Under the pieces are notes generated by a model that searched no databases, was not told the DNA's origin, and saw only the letters and a list, made by a program, of their open reading frames with translations. From NCBI GenBank assembly GCA_964540855.1, contig CAZIOI010000006.1, positions 1 through 31,896 on the forward strand: DNA of 31,896 nucleotides, in the 5' to 3' direction. Position numbers and translations under genes: made by a program. Of the stretch, positions 22,503 to 30,154 are shown piece by piece. Numbering within the stretch: the stretch's first letter is position 1; each line of letters begins with the position of its first letter. This DNA comes from CAZIOI01 sp964540855. Lineage in GTDB: Bacteria; Patescibacteriota; UBA1384; DTJR01.

Positions 22503-23533
22503 TTTCCATCTCCCTGACTTCCATTTTGCAAATTAGTCGTGCCATAAAGCTCAAATAGCTTGGGGCTGGCGACACGGCCTTTAGGCGTCCTCTTGATTAA
22601 ACCCATCTGCAAAAGATACGGCTCAATCACTTCCTCGATGGTGTTTCGCTCTATGCCTGACGAAGCGGACATAGTCTCAACGCCAACAGGTCCACCTTCG
22701 AATTTATCAAGTAGAGTTTCGATATATCTTCTGTCGGAGTCATCGAGCCCCCTGCCGTCAATGCCGATTCTATGCAGCGAATCTTCTGTTACCTCTTTTG
22801 TTATGCGTCCTTCATTGTAAACCAGCGCAAAATCGCCAACTCTCTTTAGAAGTCTGTTTGCAATTCTAGGAGTTCTGCGTGATCGTTTTGCCAAAATTGA
22901 AACACTGTTTTCGTCAATTTGCAGATTGATAATTGAAGCCGATCTGGAAAGAATTTTCTCCATCTCTTTGTCGGAATAAAAATCCAGACTGTGCATAATG
23001 CCAAATCTATCGCGCATCGGCGAGGAAATATCGCTGATTCTGGTAGTTGCGCCAATTAGGGTAAATTTTGGCAAATCGATTCGCAGGCTTTTTGCCGAGG
23101 GCCCCTTGCCTATGACAATATCGACTGCATAGTCTTCCATTGCGGGGTATAAGACTTCTTCGATAATTTTATTTAATCTATGAATTTCATCAATGAACAA
23201 TATGTCGCTATCATTCAGACCGGTTAATATCGATATTAGATCACCGGCTCTCTCGATTGCCGGTCCGGATGTCACCTTGATATTCGCCCCCATCTCGTTT
23301 GATATAACATGTGCGAGCGTCGTCTTACCAAGCCCGGGTGGCCCGTATATCAAAACATGCTCCATCGGCTCATTTCTGATCTTAGCCGCTCGCACAAACA
23401 CGCTCAGACTGTCTTTGACCTTTTCTTGGCCGATGTACTCCCTGAGTTTTTTGGGACGCAAAACATTCTCATACTGACCCTCATCAGCCGACGAATGAAA
23501 ATTAGAACTTGAAATTACTTCTTGATCTTCCAC
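22499..23533 (-). CDS. ruvB: Holliday junction branch migration helicase RuvB
   Basis: About 344 residues. Walker A is in YGPPGLGKTTLAHVI and Walker B in ILFIDEIHRLNK. Sensor 1 is LIGATTRISD, and the RuvB-specific parts are RPKKLREYIGQEKVK and FEGGPVGVETMSASSGIERN, ending with the winged-helix RTPKGRVASPKLFELYG. RuvB is the hexameric motor that drives branch migration with RuvA. I place the start at the GTG at 23533. An extended -10 box ends 6 bases before it, and the longer TTG-started frame to 23578 would begin upstream of the promoter. It is the first gene of the envelope operon. Confidence 0.95.
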   Translation of the reverse strand: MEDQEVISSSNFHSSADEGQYENVLRPKKLREYIGQEKVKDSLSVFVRAAKIRNEPMEHVLIYGPPGLGKTTLAHVISNEMGANIKVTSGPAIERAGDLISILTGLNDSDILFIDEIHRLNKIIEEVLYPAMEDYAVDIVIGKGPSAKSLRIDLPKFTLIGATTRISDISSPMRDRFGIMHSLDFYSDKEMEKILSRSASIINLQIDENSVSILAKRSRRTPRIANRLLKRVGDFALVYNEGRITKEVTEDSLHRIGIDGRGLDDSDRRYIETLLDKFEGGPVGVETMSASSGIERNTIEEVIEPYLLQMGLIKRTPKGRVASPKLFELYGTTNLQNGSQGDGK

Positions 23534-23539
23534 AAGCCG

Positions 23540-23548
23540 ATTGTACCA
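23540..23548 (-). promoter_or_regulatory. Extended -10 promoter of the ruvB operon
   Basis: On the minus strand TGG-TACAAT matches the extended -10 pattern TGnTATAAT and ends 6 bases before the GTG start at 23533. Transcription would start at or beside that codon, giving a leaderless mRNA. No good -35 box is seen. Confidence 0.55.
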
Positions 23549-23587
23549 TATGAACGCGAAGTTAAAACACCCGCACAAACAAGAGGA

Positions 23588-24748
23588 CTATCTCATGTGG
23601 CCTATTAAGACATATTCTCCTGTATCAAGCTTTACACACCAAGCATTGCCATATCCACCAAAATATTCGTTCAGGACAACCGTTCCGCTACCCGGCGAAA
23701 AAACCGGAGATCCAAGCGGACCTGCAATATCAATTCCCATATGCGAGCCGCTGCTGTAATTATAAGAGAAATCTGTTTTACCATAATTCTGTGTGATAAC
23801 GTAACTATTCAGAGGCCATGACAATTGGCCTGAATTTATGTACGGCCAAGGACTTGTGTTACCATTTGCCGGTCCATACAAATCAACTTCGAAATGAACG
23901 TGGTCCCCAGTGGAAAAACCGGTACTCCCTTGGGTGCCTATATAGTCTCCCTTAGAAACTCTAGCCCCAACTCCCGGACCGGATCCAAAATAACCTTTGG
24001 CGTTAGCTCTTCTTGAAGATAATTCGACCCTGATACGGTTTTCAACTTTTGCCAGTTCAGCTTCAGCTTTTTTGGCTTTCGCATTATATTCTTCTTCCTG
24101 AGCAACGGTCATATTCAGGAGTTTGTCTTTTGTAGTTTTCTGATACGTCACACTTTGCCTGTATGCCTCTTGTTGTTTTTTTAATTCTTCCAATTCTGCT
24201 TTCTTCTTTTCGTTTTCAGATTTCTCTTTTTCAAGCTGGGTCTTCACGTCATTCACTTGCGTGTGAAAAACTTTTACTTGACCCTCTACCGCTTGCAGAT
24301 AGTTTTTTTCATTTGCCGACTGGGAAAGGCTTGTCGCCCCAAGAATCAACTCATACTCCGATTTCATTGAAGATCGATAAATTTCGATTAATGACGCATT
24401 GAGTTTTTGTTTCAAAAGGTTCAGTTCTTTACTCCGTACATCAATCTGGCCGCTTAGTGTATCTATTTCTGATTGGGTTTGAGTCAACGATTGGCTTGTA
24501 CCCTCAATTTTGTTTTCAGTACTTTTAATGTCATTTTCGATATTAGAAATTTGTTTTGATAGCGTCTTTGCTTCTTTTTCTTTATTTTCCGCGGCGTTTT
24601 GAAGATTTGTAATATCTTGGCTAAGTTGATTTTTTTGGTTATTAAGCTCGTCTAATGTCGCAGCAAATGTGACACTACCGCAAGAAGCGCTAACCAACAA
24701 AACAGTTAGCGAGCACAAAAATATTTTTTTAATTCCCCTCGTATTCAT
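23588..24748 (-). CDS. Secreted coiled-coil M23 peptidase with permuted catalytic motifs
   Basis: 386 residues. A signal peptide is followed by a long coiled coil (~30-250, EnvC-like, rich in Q, E and K). The metallopeptidase part begins GYFGSGPGVGARVSKGDYIG with STGDHVHFEV, so the HxH motif is at 283-285. Only afterwards come LSWPLNSYVITQNYG and SHMGIDIAGPLG with H336-x3-D340, and the protein ends at IGHMR (H384). In ordinary LytM/M23 enzymes the order is HxxxD, then H, then HxH. The two halves are swapped here, yet every zinc and catalytic residue is present. It should cut peptidoglycan cross-links or activate an amidase. It follows ftsX, which in other bacteria controls such coiled-coil hydrolases. 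Confidence 0.87.
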   Translation of the reverse strand: MNTRGIKKIFLCSLTVLLVSASCGSVTFAATLDELNNQKNQLSQDITNLQNAAENKEKEAKTLSKQISNIENDIKSTENKIEGTSQSLTQTQSEIDTLSGQIDVRSKELNLLKQKLNASLIEIYRSSMKSEYELILGATSLSQSANEKNYLQAVEGQVKVFHTQVNDVKTQLEKEKSENEKKKAELEELKKQQEAYRQSVTYQKTTKDKLLNMTVAQEEEYNAKAKKAEAELAKVENRIRVELSSRRANAKGYFGSGPGVGARVSKGDYIGTQGSTGFSTGDHVHFEVDLYGPANGNTSPWPYINSGQLSWPLNSYVITQNYGKTDFSYNYSSGSHMGIDIAGPLGSPVFSPGSGTVVLNEYFGGYGNAWCVKLDTGEYVLIGHMR

Positions 24749-24758
24749 TTGGATATAA

Positions 24759-24767
24759 ATTATAGCA
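24759..24767 (-). promoter_or_regulatory. Extended -10 promoter of the M23 peptidase gene
   Basis: On the minus strand TGC-TATAAT is a perfect extended -10 box, 10 bases before the ATG at 24748. A TTGACT lies only 7 bases upstream of the -10, too near to be its -35 box. The gene may also be read from ftsEX. Confidence 0.5.
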
Positions 24768-24782
24768 CAAAAGTCAAGCCCG

Positions 24783-25700
24783 CTAAATCTTCACATTTTT
24801 CCTAACAGATAGCCAACTCGCGCTCACACCTACAATAGACCCGATTAAAAGCTGAGCGAGAACAATGTACCAAAATTCTTCATAATATATCGGTACAAAC
24901 TTTTGCCATAGATCATAAAAGTCGGAGCTTTTTATCACAGTAGTCACAAGCCCAAGTCCAAAATAGGTTAAAAACGAAGCGATGATCAGGGCAAAAAATC
25001 CGTATAAGAACCCTTCGATCAAAAACGGGATTTTGACAAAAGATTCCGAGGCACCAACCAATCTCATAATTTCTATTTCTTGAGCGCGGAACATTACCGC
25101 AAGCCTTATGGTATTCGCGACAACCAGCGAAGCGATCAGAATGAAAAATCCCGCCAGCGCAAAACCGAATTTTTTAACAAATTCGCTCATCGAGTCTATT
25201 CTCTCGATCAAATATTTATTATCGTCGTAACTGGATGAATCGATGATGCTTTTGTACTGTGCGGATTCTGTTATGGTCGCGACTACCTCCAACTCCTTGG
25301 TATCAACCGATTGGATCTGAAGCCCTCTGGGCAGCGGATTATCTTCCGAGCTGACGAGGTCGCGAATTTCCGATTTTACGTTGGTTCTTGATTTGAATTC
25401 CGCCAAAGCGTCTTCTTTGGAAATATATCTCACCGATTTTATGCCCGGCCGCGCAAGCAATTCCGCCTTAACTTGCTGAATTTGCGCGTCACTCGCGACT
25501 TCCGTAAAATTGACCACTATATCAATCTTATTTTCCAATTCCTTGACTAATTTGTTAGTGGAGATATTCATCGCTAAAAACATCCCGACTATGATGAGCG
25601 CGAGCATCATTATGAGCGTTGCGGTCAACGACAACCAGCCATTTCTAAAGAAATTTATGACACTGGTTTTAATTATTCTTTTTGATCTTAGAAAAAACAT
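24783..25700 (-). CDS. ftsX: Cell division membrane protein FtsX
   Basis: 305 residues with the FtsX plan: one membrane helix near 21-45, an extracytoplasmic domain (~45-165) containing SVRYISKEDALAEFKSR and NPLPRGLQIQSVD, and then three helices (~170-300) with MFRAQEIEIMRLVGASESFV, the conserved loop that contacts FtsE. With the ATPase FtsE it forms an ABC-type complex that switches on peptidoglycan hydrolases at the division site. The ATG is one base after the ftsE stop, and the coiled-coil M23 hydrolase gene lies just downstream, a natural target. Confidence 0.95.
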   Translation of the reverse strand: MFFLRSKRIIKTSVINFFRNGWLSLTATLIMMLALIIVGMFLAMNISTNKLVKELENKIDIVVNFTEVASDAQIQQVKAELLARPGIKSVRYISKEDALAEFKSRTNVKSEIRDLVSSEDNPLPRGLQIQSVDTKELEVVATITESAQYKSIIDSSSYDDNKYLIERIDSMSEFVKKFGFALAGFFILIASLVVANTIRLAVMFRAQEIEIMRLVGASESFVKIPFLIEGFLYGFFALIIASFLTYFGLGLVTTVIKSSDFYDLWQKFVPIYYEEFWYIVLAQLLIGSIVGVSASWLSVRKNVKI

Positions 25701-25701
25701 A

Positions 25702-26403
25702 TTAGCAAACGTACCTTCCTTGTTGTTGGTCGGTGATTATTTTACCCTTTTTGAGTGACACGACCCTTTTTCTCATCCTATCTACAACTTCTTTGTCATG
25801 TGTAGCGACAATAACAACTGTCCCTTGGCAGTTGATTTTCTCTAAAATATCAGCCACCTCAAGACTAGCTTCCGGATCGAGATTGCCGGTCGGTTCGTCG
25901 GCAATTAAAATCTTGGGGCTGTGCACAAGCGCACGAGCAATACTGACGCGCTGTTGTTCGCCGCCGGAGAGCTGTTTGGGGTAAGCATAAGCCTTATCCT
26001 GTAAATTAACAGCTTGTAAGACTTTTGGGACTCTTTTTTCAATCTCGTTATCCGAGACATCGGAAACTTCCAGTGCATATGCGACATTTTCCCAAACCGT
26101 CAGGCTCGGCAATAATTTATAATCTTGAAAAACAATTCCCAAATTTCGTCTGTAAAATGGCAGATCAGTCGATTTTAATTTGGTAATATCCCGACCGGCA
26201 ACAAAAATGTTGCCTTTTTCCGGTAGTTCTTCTCTTATTAAAAGCTTGACTAGCGTGGATTTGCCCGCACCTGACGGACCAACCAAAATTACAAATTCGC
26301 CCGGATTTACTCTCAGCGACACATCGGATAGGGCCAAAGACTTGCCATAAGCCTTAGTGACATTTTTTATCTGAATAATCGGTCCTGAATCATTGACAGC
26401 CAA
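25702..26403 (-). CDS. ftsE: Cell division ATP-binding protein FtsE
   Basis: 233 residues with all ABC ATPase motifs: Walker A GPSGAGKST, Q loop GIVFQDYKLLPSLTVWENV, signature LSGGEQQR, Walker B ILIADEPTGNLDP and switch histidine in VATHDKEV. The FQDYKLLP form after Walker A is typical of FtsE. The start is a TTG at 26403, preceded three bases upstream by a perfect AAGGAGGT, which makes the non-ATG start convincing. It is the first gene of the ftsEX unit, with a promoter just ahead. Confidence 0.96.
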   Translation of the reverse strand: MAVNDSGPIIQIKNVTKAYGKSLALSDVSLRVNPGEFVILVGPSGAGKSTLVKLLIREELPEKGNIFVAGRDITKLKSTDLPFYRRNLGIVFQDYKLLPSLTVWENVAYALEVSDVSDNEIEKRVPKVLQAVNLQDKAYAYPKQLSGGEQQRVSIARALVHSPKILIADEPTGNLDPEASLEVADILEKINCQGTVVIVATHDKEVVDRMRKRVVSLKKGKIITDQQQGRYVC

Positions 26404-26423
26404 AAGACCTCCTTAACTAACTC

Positions 26424-26451
26424 ATTCTAACAAAAAAAAGACTATGCACAA
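26424..26451 (-). promoter_or_regulatory. Probable promoter of ftsEX
   Basis: On the minus strand TTGTGC (plus 26446-26451) and TAGAAT (26424-26429) are separated by 16 bases. The transcript would start about 13 bases before the TTG, just ahead of the AAGGAGGT ribosome site. Confidence 0.45.
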
Positions 26452-26480
26452 AACAAATCAACGCAAAAAGTAAAATGAAA

Positions 26481-26825
26481 TCCGCCTCCGCCAGTTGGCG
26501 GACGGCGGAGCAAAACCACAACAGATTAGCGAATAATGTAAAGCGTATAACGTATAAACACAATGTAAAACTTAAAACAAAAAACAATCGTCGCAAAGCG
26601 ACACCATAGTTATACGCTATACGTTTTACGTTATATGCTAGTAAGATTGCCGCGCCCTTTGGGCTCGCAATGACAAATATCGTCGCGAAGCGACACCATG
26701 GTATGAAGCGTGCCGGGGTTGGATTGTTAAGGATAGGGGGCGGGCTTCGCAACTCTGAGCCCCCATCCTTAACAAAAATCGCAAGCTTTAGCTTGCAAAC
26801 ATATTTCAAGCGAAGCTTGGCTGAG
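26481..26825. repeat. Repeat-filled gap between mazG-like gene and ftsE
   Basis: No gene is credible here. In order it holds a GC hairpin of CCGCC/GGCGG type (26481-26509), a GTCGC-AAA-GCGAC element (26587-26609), a TTATACGCTATACG stretch, the ATTGC...GCAAT palindrome (26641-26675), and a second copy of the GTCGC element (26679-26701). A long inverted repeat follows, with arms 26726-26741 and 26759-26773. Two small hairpins, GCAAGCTTTAGCTTGC (26781-26796) and CAAGC-GAA-GCTTG (26807-26819), complete it. The open frame at 26417-26809 is an artefact of these repeats. Confidence 0.7.
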
Positions 26826-27128
26826 CTAATTCAGTTTTTGTTCTAAATTCTCAAGTGCCTTTTCCAACGATTTATCAAGATCGAGGTCATATTGATCGGC
26901 GAGATAAAAAATAATCAACAAGATATCAACAAGCTCATCGGCAATCTCTGCGTCCAGATTTTTGTCTGATCCCTTGGATTCGTAAAACTTCCTTTTTAGA
27001 GTCAGCTCAGAGAGATCTCCGACTTGACGGGCTAGCTCCAAAACCGAGCCCTCAGCAGTCCAACGGCTTGGCTCAACTTCGGCGATCTTGCTCATCATCT
27101 TTCTTGCTTTAGCTCTCAAATTGTCCAA
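26826..27128 (-). CDS. MazG-like nucleotide pyrophosphohydrolase
   Basis: 100 residues, all helical, with the MazG/all-alpha NTP pyrophosphatase metal motif split over two helices: VLELARQVGDLSELTLK, then AEIADELVDILLIIFYLAD. Such proteins cleave (d)NTPs to monophosphates and pyrophosphate, clearing abnormal nucleotides. The short single-domain form is usual for stand-alone members. The start is a TTG at 27128 with GAGGT three bases ahead. It follows secA by 45 bases and is probably the last gene of the serS-hpf-secA unit. Confidence 0.85.
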   Translation of the reverse strand: MDNLRAKARKMMSKIAEVEPSRWTAEGSVLELARQVGDLSELTLKRKFYESKGSDKNLDAEIADELVDILLIIFYLADQYDLDLDKSLEKALENLEQKLN

Positions 27129-27173
27129 CTTACCTCACTTTTTGCGGTATCTTCAATTTTCAATTGCGAAATG

Positions 27174-29762
27174 TTACTTCCCGTGACATTTTTTATATTT
27201 TTTGCCGGAGCCGCAAGGACAGGGATCGTTGCGGCCGACCTTATCCCCCTCGGTTGTAGTAGGCGGCACAGCAACAGCATTGTTCATTTTGTCGGCGACA
27301 GAACGTACAGTTGTCGTGACCTGATTCGAGCTCCGCTTTGCCACTGCCGTTACATTGGCGTTGGCCGTCTCGGATATATCTTGGCTGCTATCGGCTTCCT
27401 CGGCGCCCGCTAAAATCATTTTTTTCTCTTTTGGAGGTTGCGGCGGCTGTTTTGGCGCTTCGGCAAAATTAATTTTTGACAGGATAGAGATTAACTCGTC
27501 ATCGATATTATTAAGGAGGCGTTTAAACAACATAAAGGACTCTTGCTTGTAGGCAACCAAAGGATCAACCTGACCATAACCGCGAAGCCCTATCGCATCT
27601 CTGAGCTGATCCATCGTATTGAGATGGTCAACCCACAGCTGATCTATAACATTCAGACAAATCCTTCGCTCAAAATACCTGTAAACCTCGTCCGGTACAT
27701 TTTTGATCTTTTTCGAGTATTCTTCAACTTCCTCATCGTCCATATTTTCAAGAATCTGGTTGTGCAAATAGTCGTCCGTCTTGTGATCAAGTTGCAGAAT
27801 TTTTTTTCTTTTTTTGTAAAGAACTTCTCGCTGCTTGTTCATGACATCATCGTATTCAACTAGGTGTTTTCTGATATCAAAGTTATGGCCCTCAACTCTC
27901 CTCTGGGCGGTTTCGATGGATTTCGAAATTAGCGAATGCTCTATCGGTTGATCGTCCGGCAACCCCAGCCGATCCATCAAATTTCTCAATCTTTCACCGC
28001 CAAAAATTCTCATCAGGTCGTCTTCCATCGAGATAAAAAATTCACTCACGCCCGGGTCGCCTTGACGACCGGCGCGACCGCGTAGCTGATTATCTATACG
28101 TCTGGACTCGTGGCGTTCCGTGCCTATGACATAGAGTCCGCCTGCATCTATAACCTTTGATTTTTCCTTCTCATCAATAGGATTTCCGCCAAGCAAAATA
28201 TCAACGCCGCGACCCGCCATATTGGTCGCAACCGTAACGCCGGCAAACTTGCCTGCTTGCGCTATGGTTAGGGCCTCTTTTTCGTGGTGTTTGGCGTTTA
28301 AGACTTTGTGTTTCACACCGGAGCGTCTCAAAAGCGAAGAAATCTTTTCCGACTTGGCGATTGAAATCGTCCCGATCAAAACCGGCTGGCCGGCTCCATT
28401 TAGCGCCTTAACTTTCTCGACGATGGCATTATATTTGGCTGCTTCGGTTTTGTAAATTTGATCCTGCAGGTCATGGCGAACCATGGGTTTGTTGGTCGGA
28501 ATTTCAACAACATCCAACTCGTAAATTTTGCTGAATTCTTCCGCTTCGGTCGCCGCTGTTCCCGTCATACCGCTTAACTTTTTATAAAGTCTAAAAAGGT
28601 TTTGAAAAGAAATAGTCGCCAAAGTATCGGATTCCTTTTTGATCTCCACGCCTTCTTTTGCCTCGATCGCTTGATGAAGACCTTCCGAATACCTGCGTCC
28701 GGGCATTAACCGGCCGGTGAATTCGTCAACAATAATAACTTCGCCGTCACGAACCGTATAATCTTTGTCTTTTTTGAACAAAAACTGCGCCTTGAGCGCC
28801 TCTTCCAAATGATGAACAAGAGCAATATTTTCGCTTTGGTAAATATTATCGATTCCAATAAAATTTTCGACAATCTTTATGCCCTCGTCTTTGATAGAAA
28901 CCGCGCGCGCTTTCTCATCGATCTCAAAATGCACGTCCTGCTTGAGCTTGGGCGCAACCAATGCAAATTTCGCATACAGATCGGCCGATTCTTCGGCAGG
29001 AGCGGAAATAATCAGCGGAGTGCGCGCTTCGTCGATCAAGATCGAGTCAACCTCGTCAACGATTGCATAATGCAAATCCCTTTGCGATAGTTGCTGCTCG
29101 TTTTGCGCCATATTATCACGAAGATAGTCAAAGCCAAATTCGTTATTGGTTCCATATGTAATATCGGCGGCGTATGCTTCGCGGCGATTGCAGGGTTTAA
29201 GATTCTCTTGCAAAACTTCTGCAGCCTGAGTGTCTGTGTCCTCAACTTCGTGTTTGTAACCTCTTTCAAAAACAAAACTAACCGCTTGATTCTGGATAAT
29301 TCCGACACTCATTCCAAGCCGATCATAAACGCGACCCATCCATTCACCCTGAAATTTTGCCAAATAATCGTTAACCGTGATAAGATGAGCTCCCTTGCCT
29401 TCGAGCGCATTAAGATACATGGGCAAAGTTGCAACTAGAGTCTTACCTTCACCTGTTCTCATTTCGGCAATTTTTCCGCGATGTAAAACTACGCCGCCTA
29501 TGAGCTGAACATCAAAATGTCTTTGACCTATTTCGCGCTTTGCAGCCTCGCGAATGGTCGCAAACGCCTCAGGCAAAATATCATCGAGAGTCTCACCCTT
29601 CGCCAGCCTAGACCTAAAATCGGCTGTTTTGTTTTTCAGCTCATCGTCTGACAATTTAATAAAATCGTCTTCGATGGCGTTTACTTTATCGACTATTGCA
29701 CGATAACGATTAACCTCTCTTTGATTGCCCCCGCCAAAAATTTTATTTAAGAGCTTTTTCAT
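27174..29762 (-). CDS. secA: Preprotein translocase ATPase SecA
   Basis: 862 residues, normal length. The first nucleotide-binding domain has MRTGEGKTLVATLPMYLNAL (Walker A at 101-108) and AIVDEVDSILIDEARTPLII (Walker B), and GTNNEFGFDYLRDNMA is the SecA signature. The second has VATNMAGRGVDILLGGNP and ESRRIDNQLRGRAGRQGDPG. The C terminus carries the zinc-binding SEC-C tail GRNDPCPCGSGKKYKKCHGK. It powers export through SecYEG, supplying the LCP, LTD, M23 and foldase proteins coded nearby. AGAGGAAG precedes the ATG, which overlaps the end of hpf by 20 bases. Confidence 0.98.
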   Translation of the reverse strand: MKKLLNKIFGGGNQREVNRYRAIVDKVNAIEDDFIKLSDDELKNKTADFRSRLAKGETLDDILPEAFATIREAAKREIGQRHFDVQLIGGVVLHRGKIAEMRTGEGKTLVATLPMYLNALEGKGAHLITVNDYLAKFQGEWMGRVYDRLGMSVGIIQNQAVSFVFERGYKHEVEDTDTQAAEVLQENLKPCNRREAYAADITYGTNNEFGFDYLRDNMAQNEQQLSQRDLHYAIVDEVDSILIDEARTPLIISAPAEESADLYAKFALVAPKLKQDVHFEIDEKARAVSIKDEGIKIVENFIGIDNIYQSENIALVHHLEEALKAQFLFKKDKDYTVRDGEVIIVDEFTGRLMPGRRYSEGLHQAIEAKEGVEIKKESDTLATISFQNLFRLYKKLSGMTGTAATEAEEFSKIYELDVVEIPTNKPMVRHDLQDQIYKTEAAKYNAIVEKVKALNGAGQPVLIGTISIAKSEKISSLLRRSGVKHKVLNAKHHEKEALTIAQAGKFAGVTVATNMAGRGVDILLGGNPIDEKEKSKVIDAGGLYVIGTERHESRRIDNQLRGRAGRQGDPGVSEFFISMEDDLMRIFGGERLRNLMDRLGLPDDQPIEHSLISKSIETAQRRVEGHNFDIRKHLVEYDDVMNKQREVLYKKRKKILQLDHKTDDYLHNQILENMDDEEVEEYSKKIKNVPDEVYRYFERRICLNVIDQLWVDHLNTMDQLRDAIGLRGYGQVDPLVAYKQESFMLFKRLLNNIDDELISILSKINFAEAPKQPPQPPKEKKMILAGAEEADSSQDISETANANVTAVAKRSSNQVTTTVRSVADKMNNAVAVPPTTTEGDKVGRNDPCPCGSGKKYKKCHGK

Positions 29763-30129
29763 CTTCCTCTTTTTTCTTGCGGCCGAATCGCAGATTTATC
29801 TTGACTTTCGGCACTTTGAGTCTAAATTTACCGCTCTTTTCTTTGTTTTTTACCACCGCCCGTTCAATTTTGTCGCGGACAACATCAACAGCCTCGGTAA
29901 ATGTGTTTTTGTATGTCTTGATGTAGATCGGTTTTTTTAGTTTTGGCACCATCAAATGCGCAATGACCTCAAAAGCTTGATTGCTTCGTTTTGTGACATT
30001 TTCCCTAACCGCCACAGTCAAAATCGTAGAGTTGGGAAGATGCTCCTCCAGCCACAAAAACTTTTTGCGAAGATATTGCTTTTGATTCTCGTCCAAACCC
30101 CCAGATAAAGACTTAATTTGAAATTTCAT
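29743..30129 (-). CDS. hpf: Short-form ribosome hibernation-promoting factor (HPF/RaiA family)
   Basis: 128 residues from the ATG at 30129, preceded by AAGGAG at 7 bases. A longer frame to 30177 would start inside serS without a ribosome site. The beta-alpha-beta-beta-beta-alpha domain of the family is clear: MKFQIKSLSGGLDENQKQYL, then TVAVRENVTKRSNQAFEVIA and YIKTYKNTFTEAVDVVRDKI. A very basic tail follows instead of the long-form dimerisation domain. The factor binds the 30S decoding region and idles ribosomes in starvation. It lies between serS and secA in one operon. Confidence 0.88.
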   Translation of the reverse strand: MKFQIKSLSGGLDENQKQYLRKKFLWLEEHLPNSTILTVAVRENVTKRSNQAFEVIAHLMVPKLKKPIYIKTYKNTFTEAVDVVRDKIERAVVKNKEKSGKFRLKVPKVKINLRFGRKKKEEDEKALK

Positions 30130-30154
30130 CGGTAACTCCTTTTTGGCAAGCTTA

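Noticed and set aside
24759..24780. TTGACT as -35 box for the M23 gene promoter
   Set aside because: It lies only 7 bases from the TATAAT box; the extended -10 reading is more plausible.
26417..26809. 130-residue minus-strand open frame
   Set aside because: It runs through several intergenic palindromes, has no ribosome site and its translation has no domain-like pattern.
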